A stretch of DNA of 64,000 bases from Halalkaliarchaeum desulfuricum (lineage in GTDB: Archaea > Halobacteriota > Halobacteria > Halobacteriales > Haloferacaceae), in the NCBI RefSeq assembly GCF_002952775.1, contig NZ_CP025066.1:124001-188000 (forward strand), written 5' to 3'. Within the stretch, counting starts at the first letter, position 1, and each line of letters begins with the position of its first letter. A program made the translations under genes and the position numbers. The notes below the pieces were generated by a model that saw nothing but the letters and a program-made list of their open reading frames with translations, had not been told where the DNA came from and did no database searches. Below are positions 51,260-60,433 of this stretch, piece after piece.

Positions 51260-52462
51260 TTACCGTCCAGTAATGCTAAAGTCGGGCTCGGAGTCGAGTT
51301 CCCGACGAAGCAACCAGAGGGAGCCGAGACCGACCACCACCCCGACGAAGAGGGTTCCGAACGCGGCAGCAAATCCCGATCGATCCAGTGCAACACCGAA
51401 GACGACCGGGGAGATCATTCCCGGGATAAATCCGAGAAGGGACTGCCCGGCGAGCGCCGCGCCGACGTGGTCGTCGTCTGCGATTTCGCTCATCGCGGTC
51501 GAAAGGGGCGCGCTGTCGGCCGCGAGAACGATCCCATACACGAGGATAACGCCCGCGAGAACGGCGACGATCGTCCAGTCGAAGATCCCCAACGAGACGG
51601 TGATCACACCGCTGGCTGCGAGCGCACCGCCACTCGTGGGGATGCGACCGAGCCGATCGCTGAGCCACCCCCCGAGCACGTTCCCCGGAGCACCGAACGC
51701 GACGAGAACCCCACCGAGAACGCCGGCAGTTACCTCCGGTGATCCGGTGGCAACCACCGCCGGCGTGGCGACGAGGAACGCGACGATCCAGTTTTGGACG
51801 CCGAACAGCTCCCAGTTGTGGCTGGCATACGCGGTTGTCACGTAGAGGTACTTCTTCTCCCGGAATACCGAGAAGTCGAACGCGACGTCACCAGTCCCCG
51901 TCCCTGTGGCGTCGGCAGCCAACCACAGAACTGCGAGGCCGGCCGGAACGGCGACGCTGCTCGTGACGGCGATCGCGAATCGCCAGTCGTCGACCGTCGC
52001 CAGCCACGTCGAGAGGGGATAGGCGACCCCGCTTCCGAGCGAAAGGACACCGACATAAAGACCGAACGCTCGCCCGCGGTCCCCGGCGTCAAACCAGTCG
52101 CTCAGCAGTTTCATTCCCGGAACGTACACGCCCGCGAAACAGGCGCCGGCGAGGATGCGAAACACACTGCCCGTGACGACGCCGACAGTGAGATACGCGA
52201 ACGCGACGCTGAAAACCCCGGTACCGATGGCGGTGATTCCAACCAGTCGGCGTGGGGAGTCCCGATCCGCAATGATCCCGGCCGGCAGAATAGCCAGGAC
52301 GTATCCCACGAAATACGCCGAATAGATAACGCCCGCTTCAGTTCCCGAGAGAGTCAGGTCCGCAACGACGAGGGGCAACACAGCGGAGTAATTCGCCCAA
52401 CTGAACGAGATAACGCCGACCGACAGGCTCAAAACGACCAGTACCCGCGTCCGAATCTGCAT
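51260..52462 (-). CDS. MFS transporter
   Basis: A 400-residue, 12-helix MFS protein of the cyanate/nitrate-type (CynX/NimT-like) or OPA-like group. The signature loop after helix 2 is PAGIIADRDSPRRLVGI and its second-half partner is GGWLSDRLGRIPTSGG. It ends 108 nt before the HTH-10 regulator start on the same strand. The linkage to the regulator suggests efflux or uptake of the regulator's signal. Substrate unknown. Confidence 0.82.
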   Translation of the reverse strand: MQIRTRVLVVLSLSVGVISFSWANYSAVLPLVVADLTLSGTEAGVIYSAYFVGYVLAILPAGIIADRDSPRRLVGITAIGTGVFSVAFAYLTVGVVTGSVFRILAGACFAGVYVPGMKLLSDWFDAGDRGRAFGLYVGVLSLGSGVAYPLSTWLATVDDWRFAIAVTSSVAVPAGLAVLWLAADATGTGTGDVAFDFSVFREKKYLYVTTAYASHNWELFGVQNWIVAFLVATPAVVATGSPEVTAGVLGGVLVAFGAPGNVLGGWLSDRLGRIPTSGGALAASGVITVSLGIFDWTIVAVLAGVILVYGIVLAADSAPLSTAMSEIADDDHVGAALAGQSLLGFIPGMISPVVFGVALDRSGFAAAFGTLFVGVVVGLGSLWLLRRELDSEPDFSITGR

Positions 52463-52604
52463 TCCCGTTACATCTCCATCGGCGGGGAGGTAGTTTCTTC
52501 GGTTGATCAGCGGATTGAGCCGTCAGACGCCCAGATGCAAATGGTGCGATGGAGCGGTGGAACGGCGGAGTAGCAAAGCGGGGGATCGAAGAATAGTTCC
52601 CGGC

Positions 52605-54140
52605 TCAGCGTTGCGCTCGACCCCGAAGATTCGTCCAGTACCCCATCGCGAGTTCGCGAACGACGAATCGGTCTCGAGGATCCACACCGAGGACGTGTAA
52701 CGCCGCCAGATAGGTCGCGATCCCGACGACGATCCCGGGAACGACTGCGAGGCCACCGGGAATCGCGAGTCGGATCGCCCACATCCCGACGCCAGCCATC
52801 ACGCCGGCCGCGATCGGGGTGAGGAACGTCCGGTCGAACAGCCACAGTCCCTCGAACCGGCGCAACAACACTACCTGGATCCCGTTCTGCACGGAGATGG
52901 CGATGGACGTTCCGAGGGCCGCGCCGACGAGTTCGAACTGCAGGATGAACGCGTACGTCAACACGACGTTCAACACCGCGAGCAGCCAGTCGAGGATCAT
53001 CCGGGCGTACTGGTGATCGGTCATCATCAGCAGCCAGCCGGTCGCCCCGACTGCGCTACCCACGAACACGCCGCCGAGGTACACGACGAGCGGGACGTAC
53101 CCCTGCGTGTAGGTCGGCCCGAACAGCGCGAGAAGTTCCCGCCCGTAGACGACGAGAACCGCGAGGAAGGGAACGACGGTGGTGACGATCAGCCGAGTCA
53201 CCGACGTGTAAATCGCGTTGAGCGTCTCCATCCGATCGTCCGAGTACAGGTTCGAGGCGACCGGCGGCAAAAGCATATTGAACGACTGGAGCGGGATCCA
53301 CGCGATTGCGATCAACACCAGCAGGGCGTTGTACACGCCGGCCGCGACCGCCGTGAGCAGCGCCCCGACCAGAATGACGTCGATCCGGTTTTGAAACACC
53401 TTGCCGAGGCTACTCATCGCGACCGGGGCCGCGTGGTTGTAGAACCGCTCTGCCTCGCTTCTGACCGCTCGCAACGACGGTCTGATCGCCGTCACGCGTG
53501 CCGCAATCGGAACAGCGACAACCGCAAGAATCCCCGTCCCGACGACGATTGCGCCAGCGACGCCAACCACCGAGTAACCGAGCGCGAGTGCGACCGTCGC
53601 ACCGACGAGGCGAACCCCCGGCCGGAGCAGTTTGTTGAACAGCACTTCACCGCGAGCGGAGCCGATCGCCCGGAAGATGGCGGACACGATCATGACGACA
53701 CCGAGGAGAACCACGAGAAATCCGAACCACCGCATCGTCGGGACGAACGCCGGCTGGTCGACGGTGACGGCGCCGATCCATGGCGCCAGCCACCACACGC
53801 CCGCCGCGATAACGGCGCCGAACCCGACAGTGGTCGCGTAGGCCAACCCGACGACGGTTGCCCGGCGGTTTGGATCGTCGTCGTAGGCGGGGACGTATCG
53901 CTGCAGCGCCGGCACGCTCCCGAACGTGACTAGCCGAACGAGGATCTGTGCGATCCGCCAGGCCAGCGCGTACACGCCGTAGGCTGTCGGACCGAGCCCT
54001 CGTGCGAGGACGACCTCGACGGCGGTGATCAGCGCTCGCTGGGCGGAGACCCCGCCGGAGGTGACGACGGCGCCGTGTGCGATCGTCAGCAGGGCCTCGC
54101 GTTCGTCCTCGGGAATCGCCTCTTCGCCGTCTCGACGCAC
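52605..54140 (-). CDS. Oligosaccharide flippase (MOP/Wzx-like)
   Basis: A 511-residue protein with about 13-14 membrane segments of the polysaccharide biosynthesis/MATE-like (MOP) superfamily. A short acidic N-terminus is followed by VSAQRALITAVEVVLARGLGPTAYGVYALAW, the typical first two helices. Such proteins flip lipid-linked sugars to the cell outside; in haloarchaea AglR is a related candidate. It stands alone, 32 kb from the AglJ/AglF-like genes, so a direct link is only possible. Confidence 0.83.
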   Translation of the reverse strand: MRRDGEEAIPEDEREALLTIAHGAVVTSGGVSAQRALITAVEVVLARGLGPTAYGVYALAWRIAQILVRLVTFGSVPALQRYVPAYDDDPNRRATVVGLAYATTVGFGAVIAAGVWWLAPWIGAVTVDQPAFVPTMRWFGFLVVLLGVVMIVSAIFRAIGSARGEVLFNKLLRPGVRLVGATVALALGYSVVGVAGAIVVGTGILAVVAVPIAARVTAIRPSLRAVRSEAERFYNHAAPVAMSSLGKVFQNRIDVILVGALLTAVAAGVYNALLVLIAIAWIPLQSFNMLLPPVASNLYSDDRMETLNAIYTSVTRLIVTTVVPFLAVLVVYGRELLALFGPTYTQGYVPLVVYLGGVFVGSAVGATGWLLMMTDHQYARMILDWLLAVLNVVLTYAFILQFELVGAALGTSIAISVQNGIQVVLLRRFEGLWLFDRTFLTPIAAGVMAGVGMWAIRLAIPGGLAVVPGIVVGIATYLAALHVLGVDPRDRFVVRELAMGYWTNLRGRAQR

Positions 54141-54254
54141 GCGTCGTAATCATCCGAATTCACCGGGGTCAAAATAAAAATGGGTCGATCTGGATGGCGG
54201 TACAGCATTTCGACTGTGTTTGTATTTTTCGAAGAATAGTTGGTAGCAAAGATA

Positions 54255-54268
54255 TTTGTTCGAACAAA
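54255..54268. promoter_or_regulatory. 14-bp perfect palindrome before the PD-(D/E)xK-like gene
   Basis: TTTGTTCGAACAAA lies between the TATA-like GATATTTG (54251-54258) and the ATG at 54283. Overlap with the core promoter makes it a likely operator. Confidence 0.6.
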
Positions 54269-54282
54269 ATGATATCAAAACG

Positions 54283-55305
54283 ATGTATCGGTTCACTCCG
54301 GACGAAATCGATCGCGAACGCTCCCACCACCAAGCCGTCATCCAGGGATCCAATAACCTGGACGTAAAGCGTATCGGGAACCTCGGTGAACTCGCGTTCG
54401 AGCAGTTCTGTCGCGAGTACTTGCCTGTCGAAATGTGGGAGTGGAAAAATGAGGAAGCGATCCGGCGGTGTAACTCCGAGAGTTTCTCCGGTCACGATTT
54501 CGAAGTGTTTGGTTACAAAGTGGACGTGAAGTCGTCACGCGATGTCTCGGCGTTTCTCCCATCCTCCCTCGTGGAGCGAGATCCAGACGACGACATCGTG
54601 GTGATGATCTGGCACCGGGACAACGAAGACAGCCTCATGTTACTCGGCTGGGAACGACTGGAGACGCTCAAATCGAAGGTCAAAACTGAAGACGAGTATT
54701 CCGGTGAATCACCTGAAAAGCTCGATCACCTCGCGGCCCGACCGATGAACGAAATGATCGAACTCGGGCCGAACACCGCCCACATGAACCAGAAGCCGAA
54801 AAACCCGTTCCAGCCGGGCGATCGTGTTGTGAAAAACAGCGACGATGATCAGTCAGTGGGAGTCGTTGTCGAAGTAATGCCTCCCGAGAAAAACACCGGA
54901 GCCTTCGGACAAGAAATGGATGGAGAAGCGGTGAAAGTTGCGTTTCCGAGTTCGCTCGACAAGGGGCCAGGCGACTGGCGCAGCTATCATCCGGCTATCC
55001 TCGCGTCCTACTGCGACGATCAAGAAATCAAGCTCTGGACGTACAAACACGAGAACCTCGAGTTCGCGGAGAACCCGTACGTTCCGGGCGATCGAGTGAT
55101 CAAGACCAGCCACGACGACCCCAATACGGCCGTCGTGGTCGAGAGTCCGGGTGGTGCCGGCGGTGAAGAGGTTACGGTTGCGTTTTTGGGAGATTTCGAG
55201 GAGGAAGATGTCTGGCCGGGGGAATTGAGGGAACACTGTGAAGAAAACGGGATCAAGTCCTACACGTACGAACACACGGAACTCGAGTATTCGTCGAACG
55301 TATGA
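54283..55305 (+). CDS. PD-(D/E)xK nuclease-like protein with two C-terminal repeats
   Basis: A 340-residue protein. The N-terminal domain (residues ~28-125) has a restriction-nuclease-like pattern: E36 in GELAFEQF, D72 in GHDFEVFGY and D81-V-K83 followed by SS, a candidate E-D-(D)xK site. Residues 174-263 and 264-335 are two copies of a beta-rich unit that begins NPFQPGDRVVK / NPYVPGDRVIK, passes VKVAF / VTVAF and ends with TYKHENLE / TYEHTELE. ATG 54283 is set by GATATTTG 28 nt upstream. No partner gene is in the same operon. Activity is an inference from motif spacing. Confidence 0.62.
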   Translation: MYRFTPDEIDRERSHHQAVIQGSNNLDVKRIGNLGELAFEQFCREYLPVEMWEWKNEEAIRRCNSESFSGHDFEVFGYKVDVKSSRDVSAFLPSSLVERDPDDDIVVMIWHRDNEDSLMLLGWERLETLKSKVKTEDEYSGESPEKLDHLAARPMNEMIELGPNTAHMNQKPKNPFQPGDRVVKNSDDDQSVGVVVEVMPPEKNTGAFGQEMDGEAVKVAFPSSLDKGPGDWRSYHPAILASYCDDQEIKLWTYKHENLEFAENPYVPGDRVIKTSHDDPNTAVVVESPGGAGGEEVTVAFLGDFEEEDVWPGELREHCEENGIKSYTYEHTELEYSSNV

Positions 55306-55473
55306 GCAGCTGTCTGCTGTACTGATATCCGCACTCCGAATCGATAATCAGATACCGTGTTACGCAATCAAAAGAGGAGTTACAGAAGGGCATCAGAGAC
55401 GGAATAGAAGTCACCCACCGAAGGCAACCGTCCTCGGGAGAGGAGTTTTATTCGCTGAACCAAAGCAGTCTGC

Positions 55474-55863
55474 ATGCCCGAACGGAACGTTCTGGGAGAC
55501 GAACTCGAACCCTGTAGTGTTGACCCGGTGACCGGCTTCGAGCGCGACGGCTGCTGTGGAACCCATCCGAACGATCGCGGGAGACACGAACTCTGTGCGA
55601 TGATGACCGACGAGTTCCTCTCCTTTAGCGAACAGCAGGGCAACGACCTCGTCACGCCGCGCCCAGAGTTGCAGTTTCCCGGGCTCGAACCGGGCGATCG
55701 CTGGTGTCTCTGTCTCGACCGCTGGATCGAGGCGCTCGAAGCCACCCGAACCCACCGCCTTCCGGAGACGACTGTCCCACCCGTGATTCTGGAAGCCACG
55801 AACGAGGCAGTGCTGGACTCGGTCGAGAAGGAGACGCTCGAAAAACACGCTTACGACGTGTGA
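55474..55863 (+). CDS. DUF2237 family protein
   Basis: A 129-residue soluble protein with the DUF2237 pattern: NVLGDELEPCSVDPVTGFERDGCC, then LCAMMTDEFLSFSEQQGNDLVTPRPELQFPGLEPGDRWCLCLDRWIEA. The clustered cysteines (GCC, LCAMM, WCLC) are conserved in the family and may bind a metal or flavin; no function is established. The ATG at 55474 follows TTTTATT at about 25 nt. Marks the return of core-like composition. Confidence 0.88.
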   Translation: MPERNVLGDELEPCSVDPVTGFERDGCCGTHPNDRGRHELCAMMTDEFLSFSEQQGNDLVTPRPELQFPGLEPGDRWCLCLDRWIEALEATRTHRLPETTVPPVILEATNEAVLDSVEKETLEKHAYDV

Positions 55864-55932
55864 TATCGGACGGCACTTGGTGACTGCAGCGTCCACGAGG
55901 TATTTACTTCCGACGGCCCGAAATTAATCAAA

Positions 55933-56490
55933 ATGCAGCCGCTGAACGAGGATTCGGTGATGGCCGAGCTGATCGAGGTACACGGGGACGTGACGGTAGA
56001 GCCGGCGGAGGACATGTTTCGACGCATGACCGTCTCGATCATCAACCAGCAACTCTCGACTGCCTCCGCCCGGGCGATCCGAGAGCGGGTGTTCGACCAC
56101 GTCGAGGTGACGCCCGAAGGAATACTCACAGCCGAACCAGAGGAACTCCACGACCTGGGGCTCTCCGAGTCGAAGGTCGAATACCTCAAAAACGTCGCCG
56201 ACGCGCACGTCGAGAACGGCTATTCTGTGGCCTACTTCGAGGGGATGACCGACGAGGACGTGATCGCAGAACTCACCGAAATCAGGGGCGTTGGAACGTG
56301 GACCGCGAAGATGGCGCTCATATTCTGCCTTGGCCGAGAGGACGTCTTCCCCGTCGAGGATCTGGGAATCCGTCGAGGGATGGAAACAGCCTACGGGATC
56401 ACCGAGCGGGACGCCATGGTTCAAAAGGCCGAGGAGTGGGCTCCATACCGGAGCTATGCGAGTCGGTACCTGTGGCGTGCTGTCGATTAA
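55933..56490 (+). CDS. AlkA-type DNA-3-methyladenine glycosylase
   Basis: A 185-residue HhH-GPD base-excision glycosylase. The helix-hairpin-helix is EIRGVGTWTAKMAL (residues ~115-128) and the catalytic aspartate follows in FPVEDLGIRRG. The opening (MTVSIINQQLSTASARAIRERV) matches AlkA. It removes alkylated purines from DNA. At 185 residues it is the short archaeal type without the N-terminal AlkA domain. GTATTTAC lies 28 nt before the start. Convergent with, and overlapping by 4 nt, the LiaF-like gene. Confidence 0.88.
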   Translation: MQPLNEDSVMAELIEVHGDVTVEPAEDMFRRMTVSIINQQLSTASARAIRERVFDHVEVTPEGILTAEPEELHDLGLSESKVEYLKNVADAHVENGYSVAYFEGMTDEDVIAELTEIRGVGTWTAKMALIFCLGREDVFPVEDLGIRRGMETAYGITERDAMVQKAEEWAPYRSYASRYLWRAVD

Positions 56491-57227
56491 TCTCGAACCG
56501 ACGCCTCGCCGAACGCGACGAACCCGGTGACCACGAGATCAACACCGTCGCGATCCACGGTCGCACCCTCGAGTTCCACGGTCATATCGTCCCCGATCGC
56601 TCGGCGTGGACGATCGTCCGCGGCCGAGCCGAGTATGGGTATGACTTCCATCTGGACTACCCAGTCCCGGGGAACGATTACCTGGGCCTCACCGAAGAGC
56701 ACCGTCAGGTCGACCCGGGCGGGCCGATCCGTGAGCTGGGCGTCCCGGAGATCCAGGGTGGTTTCGCCGAAGATGGTCGTCAGATCACCGCCGACGAACG
56801 CCTCGGAGGTGTTCCGCTTCTCGACGCCGCCGAATACCGTCACCCCGGAGGAGTAGCTCGCGTCGGAACGCCGGACGCTTGATCGGTACTGTCCCATCGC
56901 GATCGACAGGCCGAGTGCGATCACCAGCACGGGCCAGTAGACGACAAGCTGCTCGGCGGTGGCGTACCCGAGAACGATCAGCTGAACGGCACCGGCGACA
57001 CCGACGATGACCACCGGGCCCACGAGGCTCCGGAAGCCGCTCTGGACGAACAGCCAGATTCCCAGCAGGACGAACAGCGAGGGAACGTACTGTAAGAGCT
57101 GTCGGGTCTCGAAGACGCCGGTAGTCTGGAACAGCAGGAGCACACCCACCAGAATGACCAGCGCTCCGAGGAGGAACCGACCGGTGGGGAGGCGTTGCGA
57201 TCGTATCGTGGAAGATACAGTAGACAT
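56487..57227 (-). CDS. LiaF-like membrane protein
   Basis: A 246-residue protein. Residues ~15-110 hold about four membrane helices (FLLGALVILVGVLLLFQ and YVPSLFVLLGIWLFV and others); residues ~130-246 are a soluble beta-helix like the LiaF/DUF2154 C-terminal domain (VTVFGGVEKRNTSEAFVGGDLTTIFGETTLDLRDAQL, LTVLFGEAQVIVPRDWVV). LiaF proteins are membrane stress sensors that regulate envelope-stress responses in bacteria; the role in archaea is unknown. ATG 57227 opens the conserved part. Confidence 0.78.
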   Translation of the reverse strand: MSTVSSTIRSQRLPTGRFLLGALVILVGVLLLFQTTGVFETRQLLQYVPSLFVLLGIWLFVQSGFRSLVGPVVIVGVAGAVQLIVLGYATAEQLVVYWPVLVIALGLSIAMGQYRSSVRRSDASYSSGVTVFGGVEKRNTSEAFVGGDLTTIFGETTLDLRDAQLTDRPARVDLTVLFGEAQVIVPRDWVVQMEVIPILGSAADDRPRRAIGDDMTVELEGATVDRDGVDLVVTGFVAFGEASVRD

Positions 57228-57562
57228 AACAACCATACGACGGAAGAGGAGATATAGCCATACTATCAGTATCATTCCGCGGGAGGTGCGCCGTTGTCAC
57301 ACGGTGCATGGCTTCGGAGTGAAAGGAGACCCGGCGTCCGCGATGGTGTATCACCCATTTATAAGCCATCCCACATCGAAACGACGACAGAACGCCGAGG
57401 AGGCCGAGACTCATCGATGACCTGGAACGGAACCGGACCCACCGCCGCACGCTGTGTCGGCCACCGCTTCCCACGCCGCCCCGCTCGTTGCTTCACACGC
57501 CGGCCCGCACGCCTCACTCGCAATATGAACGCGGGAATGACCCGATACGGGGGAGGTGACCG
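57228..57562. other. 335-nt intergenic region
   Basis: Holds an AT-rich promoter area for the LiaF-like gene on the left and TTTATAAG at 57358-57365 as a likely promoter for the GIDE-like gene. A frame from ATG 57417 is basic, Cys/Arg-rich and unlikely to be real. GGAGGTGA at 57552-57559 precedes the next start. Confidence 0.45.
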
Positions 57563-58279
57563 ATGTTCGCGACTGTCGCCGGACTCCTCCTGATCGCGCT
57601 CGGTCTCGCGATGGGGTGGTACGGCATCCGACCCCTCCTCGCGGTACCGCGGCTGCTCGCGACCGAAGTCCGCGAGCCCCGAAGTCTCAGGGCGACTGGC
57701 GGGTTCGTCGCCTGCCGGGGGCGGGCTAGTGCGGTCGAGGAGCCGATCGAGGCGCCGTTTTCGGGCACCGACTGCCTGGGGCTCGAGTACGAGGTGACCG
57801 AACGGCAGCCGTTCGGAATCGCCTGGCCGTGGATCGACGCGTATCTCGACGACGGGGTGGCTACAACAGCGTTCGACCTCGTAAACGACCGGGGGAGGAT
57901 CCGGGTCGATCCCGCCCCGCATCGGTTCACACTCGACGTATCGGAGGAGGTCATCTCCTTCGCTACCGAGAACGCTCTCCCGGATCGGGTCCGCCGGTTC
58001 CTCGAGATCCGTGACGTCCCCGACACGCCCGAGTGGCTACAGTCGATTCCGGGCCTCGGGCGGCGACGGTTCGTCGAACGGCGGATCGATCCCGGCAGGG
58101 AGTACGTCGTCTTCGGGCGGATCGAGCGCCGGGACGGAACCGTCGCCCTCGGGGGCGATCTCGTGATCGGCGAAGGGAGCCCCTCACAGATCGCCATGGG
58201 GAGGATCTGGTCGGCGGCGTTTCCTCTCGGCGTCTCGCTCGCGTTCCTGATCGGCGGCGGACTGCTGCTTTTCGCGTGA
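57563..58279 (+). CDS. Membrane protein with GIDE-like domain
   Basis: A 238-residue protein. A membrane helix lies at ~3-25 and another at ~215-237. The part between (VEEPIEAPFSGTDCLGLEYEVTERQ, then RIRVDPAPHRFTLDVSEEV and YVVFGRIERRDGTVALGGD) resembles the beta-rich domain of GIDE/MULAN-type proteins, without a RING finger. A strong Shine-Dalgarno precedes the ATG by 3 nt. Function unknown in archaea. Confidence 0.65.
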   Translation: MFATVAGLLLIALGLAMGWYGIRPLLAVPRLLATEVREPRSLRATGGFVACRGRASAVEEPIEAPFSGTDCLGLEYEVTERQPFGIAWPWIDAYLDDGVATTAFDLVNDRGRIRVDPAPHRFTLDVSEEVISFATENALPDRVRRFLEIRDVPDTPEWLQSIPGLGRRRFVERRIDPGREYVVFGRIERRDGTVALGGDLVIGEGSPSQIAMGRIWSAAFPLGVSLAFLIGGGLLLFA

Positions 58280-58354
58280 CCGTCGGACAATTCGCCGGAC
58301 CGGACCGTTCGCCGCCTCACGAACCCTTTTGAATGCTGACGTGGAGTTTCAGCC

Positions 58355-59098
58355 ATGCACTACGCGAGATTCCGCGATCCAGCCGGCTCGGTCCGGAACG
58401 GAACGTTCGATCCCGACGCCGAAACCGTCTCGTTCGGGGGGGCGAGCTACGAGGTCGAGGATTCCGATATCGACGTCCTGCCACCGTGTGAGCCGTCAAA
58501 GATCGTCTGTGTCGGGCGCAACTACGCCGACCACGCCGAAGAGATGGGAAGTGACGTCCCGGACCGGCCGCTTCTGTTTTTGAAGCCACCGAACGCGCTC
58601 GCGGCCCACGGCGACACCGTCACCGCCCCCGCCGACAAGGAGCGCATCGACTGGGAGGCGGAACTCGCGGTCGTGATCGACAACCAGTGCCGGAACGTCG
58701 ACGCCGCCGACGCGATGGACGTCGTGGCCGGCTTCACCTGCATGAACGACCTCTCGAACCGGGAGGACCAGCGACAGGAGCAGAACTGGGTTCGGGGGAA
58801 GGCGTTCGACAACGCCGCACCTCTCGGCCCCTGCGTCGCGACCCCCGAGGAAGTGCCAGACGACGCGGCCGTCCGGTTGCGTGTGAACGGCGAAACGAAA
58901 CAGGACGGCTCCCGGGCGCAGTTCATCTTCGACGTCCCGACGCTGATCGAGGAGATCACCGCGTATCTCACCCTGGAGCCGGGCGACGTCATCGCCACCG
59001 GCACACCGGAGGGCGTCGGCGCGCTCGCGGACGGTGACTCCGTCGAAATCGAGGTCGAAGGCGTGGGAACCCTCGAACACGACGTCGTCGTTCCGTGA
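58355..59098 (+). CDS. Fumarylacetoacetate hydrolase family protein
   Basis: A 247-residue FAH-family enzyme. CVGRNYADHAEEMG opens the catalytic domain; the metal ligands fall in DWEAELAVVI (Glu-x-Glu) and the aspartate in FTCMNDLSNREDQ. The end, VIATGTPEGVGALADGDSVEIEVEGVG, is typical. These enzymes hydrolyse or decarboxylate acylpyruvates and related 2-keto acids in aromatic or central catabolism. The substrate cannot be read from sequence. Monocistronic. Confidence 0.9.
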   Translation: MHYARFRDPAGSVRNGTFDPDAETVSFGGASYEVEDSDIDVLPPCEPSKIVCVGRNYADHAEEMGSDVPDRPLLFLKPPNALAAHGDTVTAPADKERIDWEAELAVVIDNQCRNVDAADAMDVVAGFTCMNDLSNREDQRQEQNWVRGKAFDNAAPLGPCVATPEEVPDDAAVRLRVNGETKQDGSRAQFIFDVPTLIEEITAYLTLEPGDVIATGTPEGVGALADGDSVEIEVEGVGTLEHDVVVP

Positions 59099-59104
59099 AA
59101 TCAG

Positions 59105-59893
59105 ACCGCTTTGCCCGTCAGTTGCGATCGAGTTGGCCGTTTCCATCAGCCTCGATCGGTCGATCCGGATCGGACAGTCCCCCCCGTTCGACAGGGCGTC
59201 GACCTCGGACAGGAATCCGACGAAATGGGTGACCTCCCCGGCTTCGTTTCCGATCGGAGCGACGTCGATTCGGGCCTGGAGTTGCGTTCCGTTCTCCCCG
59301 TAGCCGATCAGCTCTCCGGAAACCGTTACCTCTGCCAGGGTCGCCTCACAGAGCCGCCTGACCGGATCGTTCGCGGAGCCGTTCTCCAGGATCGATCGAC
59401 AGTCCCGTCCCAGAATATCACCGGAATCAAACCCGGAGAGTTCTCGAAACCTGGCATTGGCGTACACCACTGACTTGCGTTCCTGGCGTACGTCCGCCAG
59501 AAGAACCCCGAAGGGCGCGGCGTCGAGCGCCCGATAGCCGCGTTTCATCCGCGTCTCCGCCCGGTGCTGGGAGACGACGTTCCGGATCCTGTTCGCGAGC
59601 ACCTCGTACTGTTCGGTGCCGGACTCCTTTTGAAGGTACTCCGTGACGCCCAGCGAGATCGCATCGCTTGCGATCTCCTCGGGTCCTTTTCCGGTGAACA
59701 GGACGAACGGAGTATCGACGCCCCGTTCTCGCAATACTTCGAACAGTTCGAGCCCGTCGAGTCGCGGCATCTGGTAGTCGCTGACGACACAATCGAACAC
59801 CCGTGCGGTCAGGAGTTCGGCCGCTTTTTCGGGATCCGTCGTCGTCAACGTGTAATAGTTAGAAATACAACCACTACGAAACAAATATAACAC
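59105..59893 (-). pseudogene. Response regulator-PAS protein, truncated at both ends
   Basis: The receiver domain starts late: the first ~25 residues with the conserved acidic pair are missing and the frame begins LTTTDPEKAAELL. The phospho-acceptor is retained in VVSDYQMPRLDGLELF, and the Lys in YLQKESG. A PAS domain follows (LDAAPFGVLLADVRQ to EVTHFVGFLSEVDAL). The usual C-terminal kinase is absent and the frame then runs without a stop into the antisense of the FAH gene (to 58496). So it is a remnant of a receiver-PAS-kinase gene. It may be silent. Confidence 0.7.
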
Positions 59894-59964
59894 AGCTAAC
59901 AGGTGTTCCGAAAACGTGAGAGAGAGGTCGTGAAAAACCGGCCGCGAAAGACGAAATCCGGTGG

Positions 59965-60330
59965 TCAGGCCTGTTCTTCGATGACGTCCCCGTCGCTCTC
60001 CGGCCCGATCTCGATTTCGAGATCCTCGCCATCGCTTCGGAACCGGCGTGCGGCGATGCCGACAACAGAGATGATCGAGACGACGCCCACGAGTGTCAGG
60101 AGTGTCCGGAACCGTCCTCGGCCGGATCGTCCCTCAGCCGTTTCTGGTTCCGATTCCATTTCCGTTTCCGGTTCCGATTCCATTTCCGTGTTCGTTTCCG
60201 TGTCCATCTTCATTTCGTCGCCCGAAGCGTGCGCTTCGATCGCGGCAGTATCATCGGTGAAGTCCAGACTGGAGGGGCCGATTTGAGCGCCGTCAAAGTG
60301 CAGTTCGAACATGGTGATTTTGCGTGCCAT
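59965..60330 (-). CDS. Small acidic protein with a central membrane segment
   Basis: A 121-residue protein: a short N-terminal strand region (MARKITMFELHFDGAQIGPSSL), an acidic middle with repeated Glu-Thr/Met-Glu-Ser-Glu-Pro-Glu, a membrane helix at about residues 72-92 (LLTLVGVVSIISVVGIAA), and an acidic tail. ATG 60330 is selected because TATATATAT at 60352-60360 is about 26 nt upstream. No family recognised. Confidence 0.62.
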   Translation of the reverse strand: MARKITMFELHFDGAQIGPSSLDFTDDTAAIEAHASGDEMKMDTETNTEMESEPETEMESEPETAEGRSGRGRFRTLLTLVGVVSIISVVGIAARRFRSDGEDLEIEIGPESDGDVIEEQA

Positions 60331-60351
60331 ACATACAGGACGCGCTCTGAG

Positions 60352-60360
60352 TATATATAT
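60352..60360 (-). promoter_or_regulatory. TATA element of the small acidic membrane protein
   Basis: TATATATAT centred 26 nt before ATG 60330 on the minus strand; leaderless start. Confidence 0.6.
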
Positions 60361-60433
60361 TCGTACTGACACCGAATAGCAGGAGTGCCCGATCCGCCGG
60401 GACGCGGTAACGAAAATCAGCTATCTGTTCCCC

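Noticed and set aside
57294-57593. 99-codon plus-strand frame before the GIDE-like gene
   Set aside because: Arg/Cys-rich, overlaps the promoter and the start of the real gene; no Shine-Dalgarno.
58496-59104. C-terminal extension of the receiver-PAS frame
   Set aside because: From about 59100 on it is purely the antisense of the FAH hydrolase; the sequence loses all signalling-domain character.
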